A stretch of DNA of 64,000 nucleotides from Pyxidicoccus trucidator (lineage in GTDB: Bacteria > Myxococcota > Myxococcia > Myxococcales > Myxococcaceae), in the NCBI RefSeq assembly GCF_010894435.1, contig NZ_JAAIXZ010000007.1, forward strand, positions 22,851 to 86,850. Direction: 5' to 3'. The position numbers were made by a program, and so were the translations under genes. Shown here piece after piece: positions 33,761-42,202 of this stretch (positions are counted from its first letter, which is position 1; each line of letters starts with the position of its first letter). The notes below the pieces were generated by a model, which saw nothing but the letters and a program-made list of their open reading frames with translations, did not search any database and was not told the origin of the DNA.

Positions 33761-35335
33761 TCACCGCCCCGGTGCGGCCGGCGTGCAGAGCGTCCCCCGG
33801 GTGAGCGCCTCCAGTCGCTCGCGGATGCGCTTCTCCAGCTCAGGGTTGGCGTCCTCCTGGAGCAGCTCCAGGGCACGCTGCTCCGTCTGGAGCGCCTCTT
33901 CGCAAGCCCCGCCGCCCGCGAGCACCATGGCGTAGGTGTCCAGGGCGTAGGTGCTCCACGGCGCCATCGCGACGGACCACTGCGCCAGCGGGAGCGCCTC
34001 CGCGAGGCGCCCCTGCGTCACGTACAGCCATGCCAGCCCCGTCGCCGCCGCCGCGCTTCGGGGCTCCAGCTCCAGGGCCTTCTTGTACGCCGCCTCCTGC
34101 TCGGCGCTCGCTGCTGTGTCCGGGGTCAGCGCCGAGGCCAGTAGCAGCCAGGCTTCGCCGTCCTCGGGATGGGCCTCCACCGCCGCGCGGGCGAGGGCGG
34201 GGCGCTCGGCCTCGGGCGCCGCGCGCAGCTTCGTGGAGAGGGCGCGCAGGCCCGTGGGATTCAGCCGGAGCGACTCCTCCAGCTCGTCCTGTGACAGCTT
34301 GCGACGGTTCTGGATGAAGGGCTCGCGGTAGGCCAGTTGTGCCCCCAGCTCCGCGAGCCTCGCGCGGATGGCGTGGACCTCGGCGTGGTCGATGACCTCC
34401 TCGACGAAGCCCGTGGCCACCGGCGGCACCTGCACCGTGTGCTCCGGGTACTTGCGGTTCCTCACGTACTCCAGCAGCGCGGCGTCCAGCGCGGGGGACT
34501 CCAGCCCGGGAAGCGCCTGCTTCTGCGCCACGTCGGGCGCGACGCCCTTCGCGAGCAGGGCCTGGTACTCGGCGAACTCGCGGGGGCGGGTGGTGTAGAG
34601 CCAGTGCACCAGGAGCCAGCTCCCGGCGTAGTTGAACGCGACCAGCCGCTCCTCCTCGCGCTGCGCCAGCGACGGCTCCCACGCGTGCACGCGCTGCATC
34701 GTCCAGCCCTCCGCGTTGCTGTCCACCACCCGGTCCAGCAGCTCGCCCATCTCGACAATGGCCCCCAGGTGCGGCGCGCCCACCACCGCCGTCTTCCCGT
34801 CCGCCGACACGCGCAGCGTCTCCAGGTACTCGGCGAGTCCCTCCGACAGCCACCGGGGCTGGCGGAGCAGGGCGTAGGCGCTCAGGAAGTGGGTCAGCTC
34901 GTGGTTCAGCCGCGAGGACGAGGCCGGCGACAGTCCCGAGAAGCGCTGCTCCCAGGTGGAGGGCAGGCCGGGCAGGACGATGAGAGCCTCGGTGTCGGAA
35001 CGGTAGAAGAAGGCCCGCACCCGGCGGGGATAGAGGCCTTCGAACTCGTCCGGGTCCTGGAGGACGTAGACGTTGACCTTCGGCATCGGCCGGCCCAGCA
35101 CGTGCGGCCACATGGCGGCGAGGATGGCGACGCGCGTGTGCTCCAACGCGCTCATCGCCTTGCGCGCGTCCTCGGGCGGCAGGTCCGTCTCCAGCGTGTA
35201 GTGGTCGCTGTCCAGCCGCACCCAGGCACGCCCACCTTCACCCGGGCAGCGCGTGAAGCGGGGACCCACCACACAGGCCACCTGGGACGAAGCGAGGAGC
35301 GCGAGCAACGCTCCCATCGCGAGACCTTGGCGCAC
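33761..35335 (-). CDS. Lipoprotein metallopeptidase-like protein with TPRs (Peptidase_MA-like)
   Basis: A 524-residue lipoprotein (SSQVAC lipobox, Cys21). Residues 40-200 form a gluzincin-like domain with HELTH (H145, E146, H149) and SEGLAEYLE (third ligand near E165/E169), as in DUF1570/Peptidase_MA-like proteins. Residues of about 360-510 are TPRs (AEQEAAYKKALELEPRSA, LAEALPLAQWSVAMAP). Start is GTG at 35335; ATG at 35317 is an alternative. The pair of protease and TPR suggests an envelope protein that binds substrates or complexes. Convergent with coaA with only 7 bases between stops. Confidence 0.7.
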   Translation of the reverse strand: MRQGLAMGALLALLASSQVACVVGPRFTRCPGEGGRAWVRLDSDHYTLETDLPPEDARKAMSALEHTRVAILAAMWPHVLGRPMPKVNVYVLQDPDEFEGLYPRRVRAFFYRSDTEALIVLPGLPSTWEQRFSGLSPASSSRLNHELTHFLSAYALLRQPRWLSEGLAEYLETLRVSADGKTAVVGAPHLGAIVEMGELLDRVVDSNAEGWTMQRVHAWEPSLAQREEERLVAFNYAGSWLLVHWLYTTRPREFAEYQALLAKGVAPDVAQKQALPGLESPALDAALLEYVRNRKYPEHTVQVPPVATGFVEEVIDHAEVHAIRARLAELGAQLAYREPFIQNRRKLSQDELEESLRLNPTGLRALSTKLRAAPEAERPALARAAVEAHPEDGEAWLLLASALTPDTAASAEQEAAYKKALELEPRSAAAATGLAWLYVTQGRLAEALPLAQWSVAMAPWSTYALDTYAMVLAGGGACEEALQTEQRALELLQEDANPELEKRIRERLEALTRGTLCTPAAPGR

Positions 35336-35471
35336 GTCGGGCTCTCTCTTCTCCGCCAGGGCTCGGCCCCGGTCCGTGGGAGGTGGAAGCGCGAGCCTGA
35401 CGTGAGTGCCGGGGCTCCGACAAGCGCGGCGGAGGGCCCACCGGGCTTCACTTCCCGCCGCACTCGCGAGG

Positions 35472-35942
35472 TCAGCGGCGCGCGGCCTGGCGGACCATCT
35501 CGATGTGGGGGATGCCGTCCTCGTCGTACACGTCCCCCTCCGCGTGGAACCCGAAGTCCTCGTAGAAGCGCTGGAGGTAGTGCTGGGCGGAGATACGGAT
35601 GTCCGCCGCCGGGAAGTGCGCGTCGAGTCGGGCGAGGCCCCGCTCCACCAATTCGCGCCCCAGCCCCCGCCTTCTCGCCCTGGGCGACGTCACCACGCGG
35701 CCGAGGCTGCTCGCGCCGGGGAACTTCAAGCCGGGGGGCAGGATGCGCAGGTAGCCCGCCAGGTACGGCGCCCCGTCCGCGTCCTCGTACGCGAGCAGGT
35801 GGAGCGACTCCGCGTCCAGCCCGTCCACGTCCTGGTAGATGGAGCGCTGCTCCACCACGAACACCTCCTGCCGCAGGGCGAGCAGTGCGTACAGCTCGTC
35901 CAGCGTCAGCTCCGGGAAGCTCTTCCACATCCAGCGCGGCAT
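35472..35942 (-). CDS. elaA: ElaA-family GNAT acetyltransferase
   Basis: A 156-residue N-acetyltransferase. It follows E. coli ElaA along most of its length: FPELTLDELYALLALRQEVFVVEQ, YQDVDGLD, the acetyl-CoA loop RARRRGLGRELV and the C-terminal YDEDGIPHIEM. The ATG at 35940-35942 begins this homology. The acetyl acceptor of ElaA is unknown. Divergent from the transporter gene at 36037. No regulatory signal seen. Confidence 0.88.
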   Translation of the reverse strand: MPRWMWKSFPELTLDELYALLALRQEVFVVEQRSIYQDVDGLDAESLHLLAYEDADGAPYLAGYLRILPPGLKFPGASSLGRVVTSPRARRRGLGRELVERGLARLDAHFPAADIRISAQHYLQRFYEDFGFHAEGDVYDEDGIPHIEMVRQAARR

Positions 35943-36036
35943 GGTGGCCGCGTGTAGCACGGCTGATGGCTCGGGGCCTCGCCGCACGACACGGCCCGGG
36001 CGCGGGCCGTCCGCTGCTGGTAGCTTCGCGGGCCTC

Positions 36037-37098
36037 ATGACGAAGGACTCCCGGGGCCCGTCACGCGGGCGCGTGGCGGCCGTCACCGTGGCCTCGCTGC
36101 TCGGCGCCGCGCTGGCCGAGGCCACCCACCTGCCCGCCGGAGCCCTGCTGGGCGCGATGCTGGTGTCGATTGCAGGCTCGCTCGCGCTGTCGGTGCACGT
36201 GCCCCTGCCACGCCCCGGGCTGCTGATGGCGCAGGCGGTGCTGGGCGGGGCGATGTGCTCCTCCTTCCGTCCGGAGGCCTGGGCCGCGCTCGCGGAGCAC
36301 TGGCCCGTCGCGCTGTCCGCCGTGGTGGGCGTGGTGGCCGTGGCCCAGGGCGTGGCGCTGGTGTGCGCGCGGCTGGGCCACCTGGATGCCCGCACCGCCA
36401 CCCTGGGGCTGATGCCGGGCGGGGCCTCGGCGATGATTGCGCTCAGCGAGGAGCTGGGCACCGACTCGCGACTGGTGACGCTCTTCCAGTACGTGCGCCT
36501 GTCCGTCGTCATCCTCGTCGCCGTGCTGGTGGGGCGGTGGGTCGGGGACTCGCCGGACGTGCAGCTGGCCCGCGCCGCCGACCTTCCCGGCACTCCCCCG
36601 GCGCTGGTGGCCTGGGCGACGACGGCGCTCGTCGCCCTCGCGGGAGGCTGGCTGGGCGCGAGGCTGAAGCTACCTGCCGGCGTCTTCCTGGGGCCCGTGC
36701 TGCTGGGCATCCCCCTCACCGCCCTGGGCGTGCCGGTGGGCGCGTGGCCTCCTGGCGTGCTGCCGCTGGCGCTGTGGGCGCTCGGCGTGCGCGTGGGCAG
36801 CCAGTTCGACTCCTCCGCCGTGCACGAGCTGCGGCGGGCCGCGCTCGTCGCCCTCCTCGCCGCGCTGGCCATGGTGGGCGGTTGCCTGCTCATGGCCTGG
36901 GGCTGGTCCGCCGTGAGTGGGGTGGACCTGCTCACCACCTACTTCGCCACCTCGCCGGGCGGCGCCGACTCGCTGCTGGCCATCGCCCTGGGCACCCGCG
37001 CCACGCTGTCCCTCGTGCTCGCGGTGCAGGTGGGACGCATGCTGCTCGTCTTCCTCGTGGCGCCCACCTTCCTGCGGCGCCTGTCCGAGCGCCGGTAG
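36037..37098 (+). CDS. AbrB-family membrane transporter (COG3180)
   Basis: A 353-residue integral membrane protein with about ten transmembrane segments in two inverted halves. The conserved signatures of the AbrB/'putative ammonia monooxygenase' transport family are present: GLMPGGASAMIALSEELG in the first half and YFATSPGGADSLLAIALG in the second. Long annotation habit calls it ammonia monooxygenase, which the sequence does not support. Function is probably export of a small molecule. The ATG at 36037 begins just before the first helix. Confidence 0.8.
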   Translation: MTKDSRGPSRGRVAAVTVASLLGAALAEATHLPAGALLGAMLVSIAGSLALSVHVPLPRPGLLMAQAVLGGAMCSSFRPEAWAALAEHWPVALSAVVGVVAVAQGVALVCARLGHLDARTATLGLMPGGASAMIALSEELGTDSRLVTLFQYVRLSVVILVAVLVGRWVGDSPDVQLARAADLPGTPPALVAWATTALVALAGGWLGARLKLPAGVFLGPVLLGIPLTALGVPVGAWPPGVLPLALWALGVRVGSQFDSSAVHELRRAALVALLAALAMVGGCLLMAWGWSAVSGVDLLTTYFATSPGGADSLLAIALGTRATLSLVLAVQVGRMLLVFLVAPTFLRRLSERR

Positions 37099-37128
37099 AC
37101 GCGCCCGGGTGTCGACGCTGCCCATGGC

Positions 37129-39372
37129 TCACGCGGCCTGCTGGGTGGGAAGCCCCTGGAGCATTTCGTTGAGCGCGTCCACCTGCTGCTCGTGGCCCGG
37201 ACGCGCCTGGACGATGCCGAGGGCGCGCTGGAGCAGGGCGCGCGCGGCCACCGGGTCCTGGTGCTGCACGTGTACCTTCGACAGCTCCGTGAGCGCGGGC
37301 ACGAGGAAGGGGTCCTGTGTTCCCGCCGCATCCTCCAGGCGCGCCACGGACTCCTGGAGCAGGGCGTACGCGTCCGGGTGGTTGCGCTCGCCCAGTGCCA
37401 GCGCGCCGTGGTGCAGGGCGATGGCTTCCGCCAGCCGGTCCTGCTCCTCCTCCGTCGAGGCCACGGGCTCCGGCGCGGCGATGCCCTGCTCCTGGAGCGC
37501 GATGTCCACGTGGGTCAGCACCTCGCCGCCCAGCTCCTCGGCCAGCTTCACCGGGTCGGCGAACAGCGTCAGCGCCGGGGCCTCGTCCAGCATGCGCCGC
37601 CCGGGGATGCCGGCCACGCGCTGGACGCGCTCCGACGGGGGCGGGTGCGAGTCGTAGGCATCCACCGGACGGGCGAACAGCTCCTCGCGGACCAGGGCGC
37701 CCAGCGAGGGCGGCGTGCCGCGCGCCGCCACGTCGATGGTGCGGTACAGGTCCTTCGTGGGGCGGCCCGCCTCTCGCAGACCCACCGCCACGCCCACCCC
37801 GCGGTGGAAGGCATCCCCGTTCTCAATCGTCTTCGTCAGCGCCCGGCCGAAGGTGTCCCCGCCGTAGGCCAGCGCGGAGAGGCGGTCGGCCAGCAGCTCG
37901 CGGCGGCGGCCATGGCCCGCGGTCACCTGGAGGTAGACGAAGAAGTAGACGCGCAGGAACCAGAACACGGGGTTGACGAAGGCCCAGCTCAGCTCCTGGA
38001 TGCTTTGCATCGTCCGCACCACCTGCGTCTGGATGCGTCCGATGATGGGCGTCAGGCGCGTCTCCCCGTGGGCGAAGTGGCCGTACTCGTGGGCGAGGAT
38101 GGACTTCAGCTCGGACACGGTGAGGCCTCGCAGGGCCGCCAGGCCCAGGTGGAGGATGCGCTCACCCCGCCCGAGCAGCACCTGGATGCGTCCACCCGCC
38201 TCGCGCACGCCGATGCTGGTGCCCGCGAACAACATCACCCGGTCCACCTTGCGCGCCCCGGCCACCTCCGCCACCTCCGCCAGCGCCCGGAACAGCTCGG
38301 GAGCCTCGTCCGGGGCGAGCCTCCGGCCTTCGTCGGGCTCTGCCGTGCTGAAGAAGAGGCCTCGCAGGATGGCGATGAAGCCGCCGAAGCCGACGAGGGC
38401 CACGATGATGAGCAGCTTGATGGAGACGAACCGGAGCTGGAACATCGCGTAGATGAGCCCACCCGCCACGGCGACCGTCAGCGTCAGCATCATCGGAATG
38501 GACACGTAGAACAGCAGCGACGCGAACCAGAGCACCGCGCTGTAGAGCCGGTCCACGCGCCGCTCGGACGGCGTCTGCTCCGCGCGCATCAGGTGGACGT
38601 GCTCGGCTCGCAGCTGCCCGAGCTGCACCGACGACAGCACGCGGCCGGCCACCCACGTTCCCAGGAGCCCCAGGCCGAGGAACAGCCCCAGGCCCAGCGG
38701 TATCCCCCACGCGAGCCGCGTCCAGCGCAGCTGGGAGATTTCCGCTTCGACCAGGCGCAGATGCTCCTCGTTCCCGCCAAGCTCCCGGGCCCGCCGTACC
38801 TCCGCCTCGGCTTCGTCCAGCTCCCCCAGGCTGGCCAAGGCCGAGGCGAGGAGGATGCGCGCCTCGCTCGAGCCGGGCACCACCTCGGTGATACGACGCG
38901 CGTGTTCGCGCATGCGCTCGAAGTCGGACCGATTCAGGGCGAGCAGCGCGGAGTAGAAGTTCGCCGTTGGTAGCCGCTCGTCGAGCTGGAGTGCCTCCCG
39001 GAGCAGGGGTTCGGCTTCGGCGCGCCGGTTGAGCTGGTAGTAGGTGGCTCCGAGCAGGGACAGCGCATCCGCGCGGCGCATCCCATCGAGGCCCAGCTCC
39101 AGCGCGCGCAGCAGGGCCCGCTCCGTATCGCCGAGCTTCTGCTGCCCCACGTAGAGCTGGCCCGCCAGGTGGAACGTCCGGGGGTTCTCGGGTGCCTGCG
39201 CGAGCAGGTGCTCCACGTCGGCCACGGCGTCGTCCAGTCGCCTCTCCTCCACCGCCTGGAAGGCCCGGTCGTGGATGGCCTGCAGCCCGGCGCTGTAGGG
39301 AAAGCGCTCCGGTGCCTCCGCTCCCGGCGCCAGCTGCGAGACGAGGAGCGCGACAACGACGAATGCGTACAT
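37129..39372 (-). CDS. M48-family zinc metallopeptidase with TPR domains
   Basis: A 747-residue membrane protein. Signal peptide MYAFVVVALLVSQLAPGAEA (start 39372 with AGGGGGCTCC upstream), TPRs at about 30-200, several transmembrane helices at about 225-330, M48 catalytic domain with HEYGH (H428, E429, H432) and downstream RRRELLADRLSA carrying the third ligand, then C-terminal TPR-like helices. Similar to HtpX/BepA-type proteases acting on envelope proteins, here with TPRs on both sides of the catalytic domain. It probably degrades misfolded membrane or outer-membrane proteins. Its stop is near the convergent AbrB gene. Confidence 0.85.
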   Translation of the reverse strand: MYAFVVVALLVSQLAPGAEAPERFPYSAGLQAIHDRAFQAVEERRLDDAVADVEHLLAQAPENPRTFHLAGQLYVGQQKLGDTERALLRALELGLDGMRRADALSLLGATYYQLNRRAEAEPLLREALQLDERLPTANFYSALLALNRSDFERMREHARRITEVVPGSSEARILLASALASLGELDEAEAEVRRARELGGNEEHLRLVEAEISQLRWTRLAWGIPLGLGLFLGLGLLGTWVAGRVLSSVQLGQLRAEHVHLMRAEQTPSERRVDRLYSAVLWFASLLFYVSIPMMLTLTVAVAGGLIYAMFQLRFVSIKLLIIVALVGFGGFIAILRGLFFSTAEPDEGRRLAPDEAPELFRALAEVAEVAGARKVDRVMLFAGTSIGVREAGGRIQVLLGRGERILHLGLAALRGLTVSELKSILAHEYGHFAHGETRLTPIIGRIQTQVVRTMQSIQELSWAFVNPVFWFLRVYFFVYLQVTAGHGRRRELLADRLSALAYGGDTFGRALTKTIENGDAFHRGVGVAVGLREAGRPTKDLYRTIDVAARGTPPSLGALVREELFARPVDAYDSHPPPSERVQRVAGIPGRRMLDEAPALTLFADPVKLAEELGGEVLTHVDIALQEQGIAAPEPVASTEEEQDRLAEAIALHHGALALGERNHPDAYALLQESVARLEDAAGTQDPFLVPALTELSKVHVQHQDPVAARALLQRALGIVQARPGHEQQVDALNEMLQGLPTQQAA

Positions 39373-39514
39373 GGAGCCCCCTGCGAACCGTCCCGGTTCT
39401 ACCACGCGAGGGGTGGCTCCCTCTCCCGGCGGCCCCGTGGGGCAAGGACCTGTGTTGGCTGGGGGAAGCGAGCGTCCGGCGGCGGCGGGCCCGCATCATT
39501 ATATGTAGGCCGCG

Positions 39515-40378
39515 ATGACCTCTCCGCTCGATGCCCTGCCTGCCCCGGATGCGACCGAGGGTGTGGACACCCTGCTCCGGCTGCTGAGGGGCCGCCGCAC
39601 GGTGGTGCTCACCGGCGCCGGCTGCAGCACCGAGTCCGGCATCCCCGACTACCGGGGGCCGGGGACGCGGGCCCGGGCGCGCAACCCCATCCAGCACCGC
39701 GAGTTCCTCACCCGGCCGGAGACGCGGGCGCGCTACTGGGCGCGGAGTCTGCTCGGCTGGCCGCGCTTCTCGTCGGCCCGGCCGAACGCCGCGCACCATG
39801 CGCTGGCGGCGCTGGAGCGCAACGGGCACGTGCCGGGCCTCATCACCCAGAACGTGGACCGCCTGCACCACGCGGCGGGCAGCTCACGGGTCATCGAGCT
39901 GCACGGAGCGCTGGCGCGGGTGCGCTGTCTGGACTGTGGCGCTCAGGAGGAGCGGGCCGCCCTGCAGGAGCGGCTGCTGGCCCTCAACCCCGACTTCACG
40001 CACCACGTGCTGGAGCTGCGGCCGGACGGTGACGCGGAGCTGTCCTCGGAGCTGCTGTCGTCCTTCCAGGTCCCCGCGTGCCTGCGCTGTGGCGGGACGC
40101 TGAAGCCGGACGTGGTGTTCTTCGGCGACAACGTGCCGTTGCCCACGGTGGAGGCCGCGTTTTCGATGGTGGAGGAGGGCGACGCGCTGCTGGTGGTGGG
40201 CTCGTCGCTGGCCATCTTCTCCGGCTACCGCTTCCTGGTGCGCGCCTCCGAGCGCCGCATGCCCATCGCCATCCTCAACATCGGCGAGTGCCGGGGTGTG
40301 GAGCTGGCGGACGTGCGCGTGGAGGCGCGAGCCGGAGACGTGCTGCCCCGGCTCGCGGAGGCACTGGAGCAGGGCTGA
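39515..40378 (+). CDS. SIR2-family NAD-dependent deacylase (sirtuin)
   Basis: A 287-residue sirtuin. NAD-binding TGAGCSTESGIPDYRG, TQNVD (111-115), catalytic His130 in ELHGAL and a zinc site C138-x2-C141 ... C189-x2-C192 are all intact. The sequence resembles the class II (SIRT4-like) group, which removes acyl or ADP-ribosyl groups rather than only acetyl. Substrates unknown. The gene is alone on its strand: convergent with the aldehyde dehydrogenase, divergent from the M48 gene. Confidence 0.9.
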   Translation: MTSPLDALPAPDATEGVDTLLRLLRGRRTVVLTGAGCSTESGIPDYRGPGTRARARNPIQHREFLTRPETRARYWARSLLGWPRFSSARPNAAHHALAALERNGHVPGLITQNVDRLHHAAGSSRVIELHGALARVRCLDCGAQEERAALQERLLALNPDFTHHVLELRPDGDAELSSELLSSFQVPACLRCGGTLKPDVVFFGDNVPLPTVEAAFSMVEEGDALLVVGSSLAIFSGYRFLVRASERRMPIAILNIGECRGVELADVRVEARAGDVLPRLAEALEQG

Positions 40379-40408
40379 CGTGGCCCGCCGCCCGGTGTCG
40401 CGCCGTGC

Positions 40409-41794
40409 TCAGAAGCGCAGGCGGTAGTGCAGGGACTTCGGGCGCGTCAGCGAGTCGAAGCCGAGCGCGCTCAGCGTCACGCCGCGCCCGGAGTCCTTCA
40501 CGCCGCTCCACGGCAGCGCGGGGTCCAGCGAGTCGCAGCGGTTCATGTAGACGGTGCCGGCCTCCAGCCGCCGCGCCAGGCGGTCGGCGCGCTCGCGGTC
40601 GGACGTCCACACGCTGGCGGTGAGGCCCAGGCTGGACGCGTTCATCCGCGCCAGCGCCTCCTCGTCCGAGCTGACGGAGGCAATGGGCAGCAGCGGCCCG
40701 AAGGACTCCTCGCGCATCACCCGGGCGTCGGCGCTCACGTCCCGGAGCAGCGTCGGCTCGAAGAAGCGTCCCTTCCCATTCACCTGCGTCGGACGGCCTC
40801 CGCACACGAGCTTCGCGCCCTGGCTGGTGGCGTCCTGGACGAAGGCGTGCAGCTCGGCCGGGTGCCACGGCTGGGCGATGGGGCCGAGCGTCGTCTTGTC
40901 CGACTCCGGGTCCCCGAGCACGTACGCGCGCACCAGCGGCTCGACGGCATCCACGAAGCGAGCGTAGAGCGACTGGTGCACGTACACGCGCTCCACCGCG
41001 CAGCAGCTCTGCCCCGCGTTGTACATGGCGCCGTCGACGATGTTCTCCACCGTCTTGTCGAAGTCGCAGTCCGGCGCGACGTAGGCCGGGTCATTGCCGC
41101 CCAGCTCCAGGCCGATGTGGAGGAAGCGCTCCCTCGCCGCCGCCTGCATCTTGTGCCCGCCCAGTACCGAGCCGGTGAAGAGCACGTGGTCCACCCGCGT
41201 GTCCCCGACGAGCTTCTCCGTCGCCGCGTAGTCCAGGAAGATGGCCTGCACCGTGCCCTCGGGCGCGCCCGCTTCCGCGAAGGCGCGGGCGAAGTGCTCG
41301 CCACACAGCGGCGTGCGCGGCGAGTGCTTCACCACCACGGCGTTGCCCGCCAGCACCGCCGGCGCCACCGCGTTCACCGCCGTGAGCAGCGGGTAGTTCC
41401 ACGCGGGCAGGTCCAGCACCACGCCGAGCGGCTCCTTCGCAATCCGCCGCTCGAAGCCGTCCTTCGGCGGGAGGACGATGTCCGCGAGCGACTCGGCTGC
41501 AATCGACGCCATGTGGCGCAGCCGTCCCGCCATGCCGCCGACCTCGCCGCGTGCCTGTGAGAGCGGCTTGCCCATCTGCCGGGTGATGTCGCGGGCGATG
41601 GCGTCCGCGCGCTTCTCCATCGCCTCGCAGGCGCGCAGCACGAGCGTCACACGCTCCTCCACGCTCATCGCGCGGAGCGCGCGCGAGGCGCTCCGGGCGA
41701 ACTCCAGCACGGCGTCCAGTTGGGCAGGGGAGGTGGGTTCCACCGAGGCGGCGACGTCGCCAGTGAAGGGGTTGTCGACGATGTGTGTGCTCAT
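40409..41794 (-). CDS. Aldehyde dehydrogenase family protein
   Basis: A 461-residue NAD(P)-dependent aldehyde dehydrogenase. Active site Cys264 (GQSCC), general-base Glu230 (ELGGND), oxyanion Asn133 (WNYP) and the NAD glycine FTGSVLGG are intact. The family covers succinate semialdehyde and many other aldehydes; substrate is not predictable. Start ATG at 41792-41794. Its promoter lies in the 408-base gap before the wall hydrolase gene. No operon partner. Confidence 0.88.
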   Translation of the reverse strand: MSTHIVDNPFTGDVAASVEPTSPAQLDAVLEFARSASRALRAMSVEERVTLVLRACEAMEKRADAIARDITRQMGKPLSQARGEVGGMAGRLRHMASIAAESLADIVLPPKDGFERRIAKEPLGVVLDLPAWNYPLLTAVNAVAPAVLAGNAVVVKHSPRTPLCGEHFARAFAEAGAPEGTVQAIFLDYAATEKLVGDTRVDHVLFTGSVLGGHKMQAAARERFLHIGLELGGNDPAYVAPDCDFDKTVENIVDGAMYNAGQSCCAVERVYVHQSLYARFVDAVEPLVRAYVLGDPESDKTTLGPIAQPWHPAELHAFVQDATSQGAKLVCGGRPTQVNGKGRFFEPTLLRDVSADARVMREESFGPLLPIASVSSDEEALARMNASSLGLTASVWTSDRERADRLARRLEAGTVYMNRCDSLDPALPWSGVKDSGRGVTLSALGFDSLTRPKSLHYRLRF

Positions 41795-42202
41795 GGGGCC
41801 CAGGAAAGCCGACAGACGCGGGGCGCGTCACGGCCGGGAGAGGGGGAGCGCGGCGGCGGCGGCCAAAGAGCGCGCTTTACGACAGAGGGCGTCTGGCAAT
41901 TGTTATCGGCCCACCTCCCGCCGGGCCGGGCAGGAGGTCCCCCGTCGCCGTGCCGCCTGGAGGGCAGCCGTGCAGCCCGGACGCTCGTGGAGGGGGTCCG
42001 GGACACCCAGGTGCTCGCCTCCTGGGCCCGTCGCCCATGCGCCGATGACGCCTCGCATCAATCAGTTCCATGGAAGTTTTCCATTTATCTGGACAATGGG
42101 AGGTGAAAGTGGGGGCCCAGGCAACTTTGGCGCCCTGGATGCGAGAATCGTGGTGATCCGGAACTCTCAGCCCACAATCACCCCGGTGAAGAAGGATTTC
42201 CC
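41795..42202. other. Divergent intergenic region and long leader of the wall hydrolase gene
   Basis: The 408 bases separate the aldehyde dehydrogenase (minus) and hydrolase (plus) starts. From about 42050 the base composition drops toward A/T, unlike the surroundings. It contains a small inverted repeat ATGGAA-GTT-TTCCAT (42070-42084) and, further on, a CCAGG...CCTGG stem. This may be a structured 5' leader or a regulator site. It does not match any riboswitch consensus I know, so I do not name one. Confidence 0.4.

Noticed and set aside
36037..37098. Annotation as ammonia monooxygenase
   Set aside because: The AbrB transporter signatures argue for a membrane transporter; no metal-binding oxygenase residues.
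42050..42202. Riboswitch of c-di-GMP or c-di-AMP type before the wall hydrolase
   Set aside because: None of the consensus core strings I know are present; only an unexplained AT-rich leader remains.
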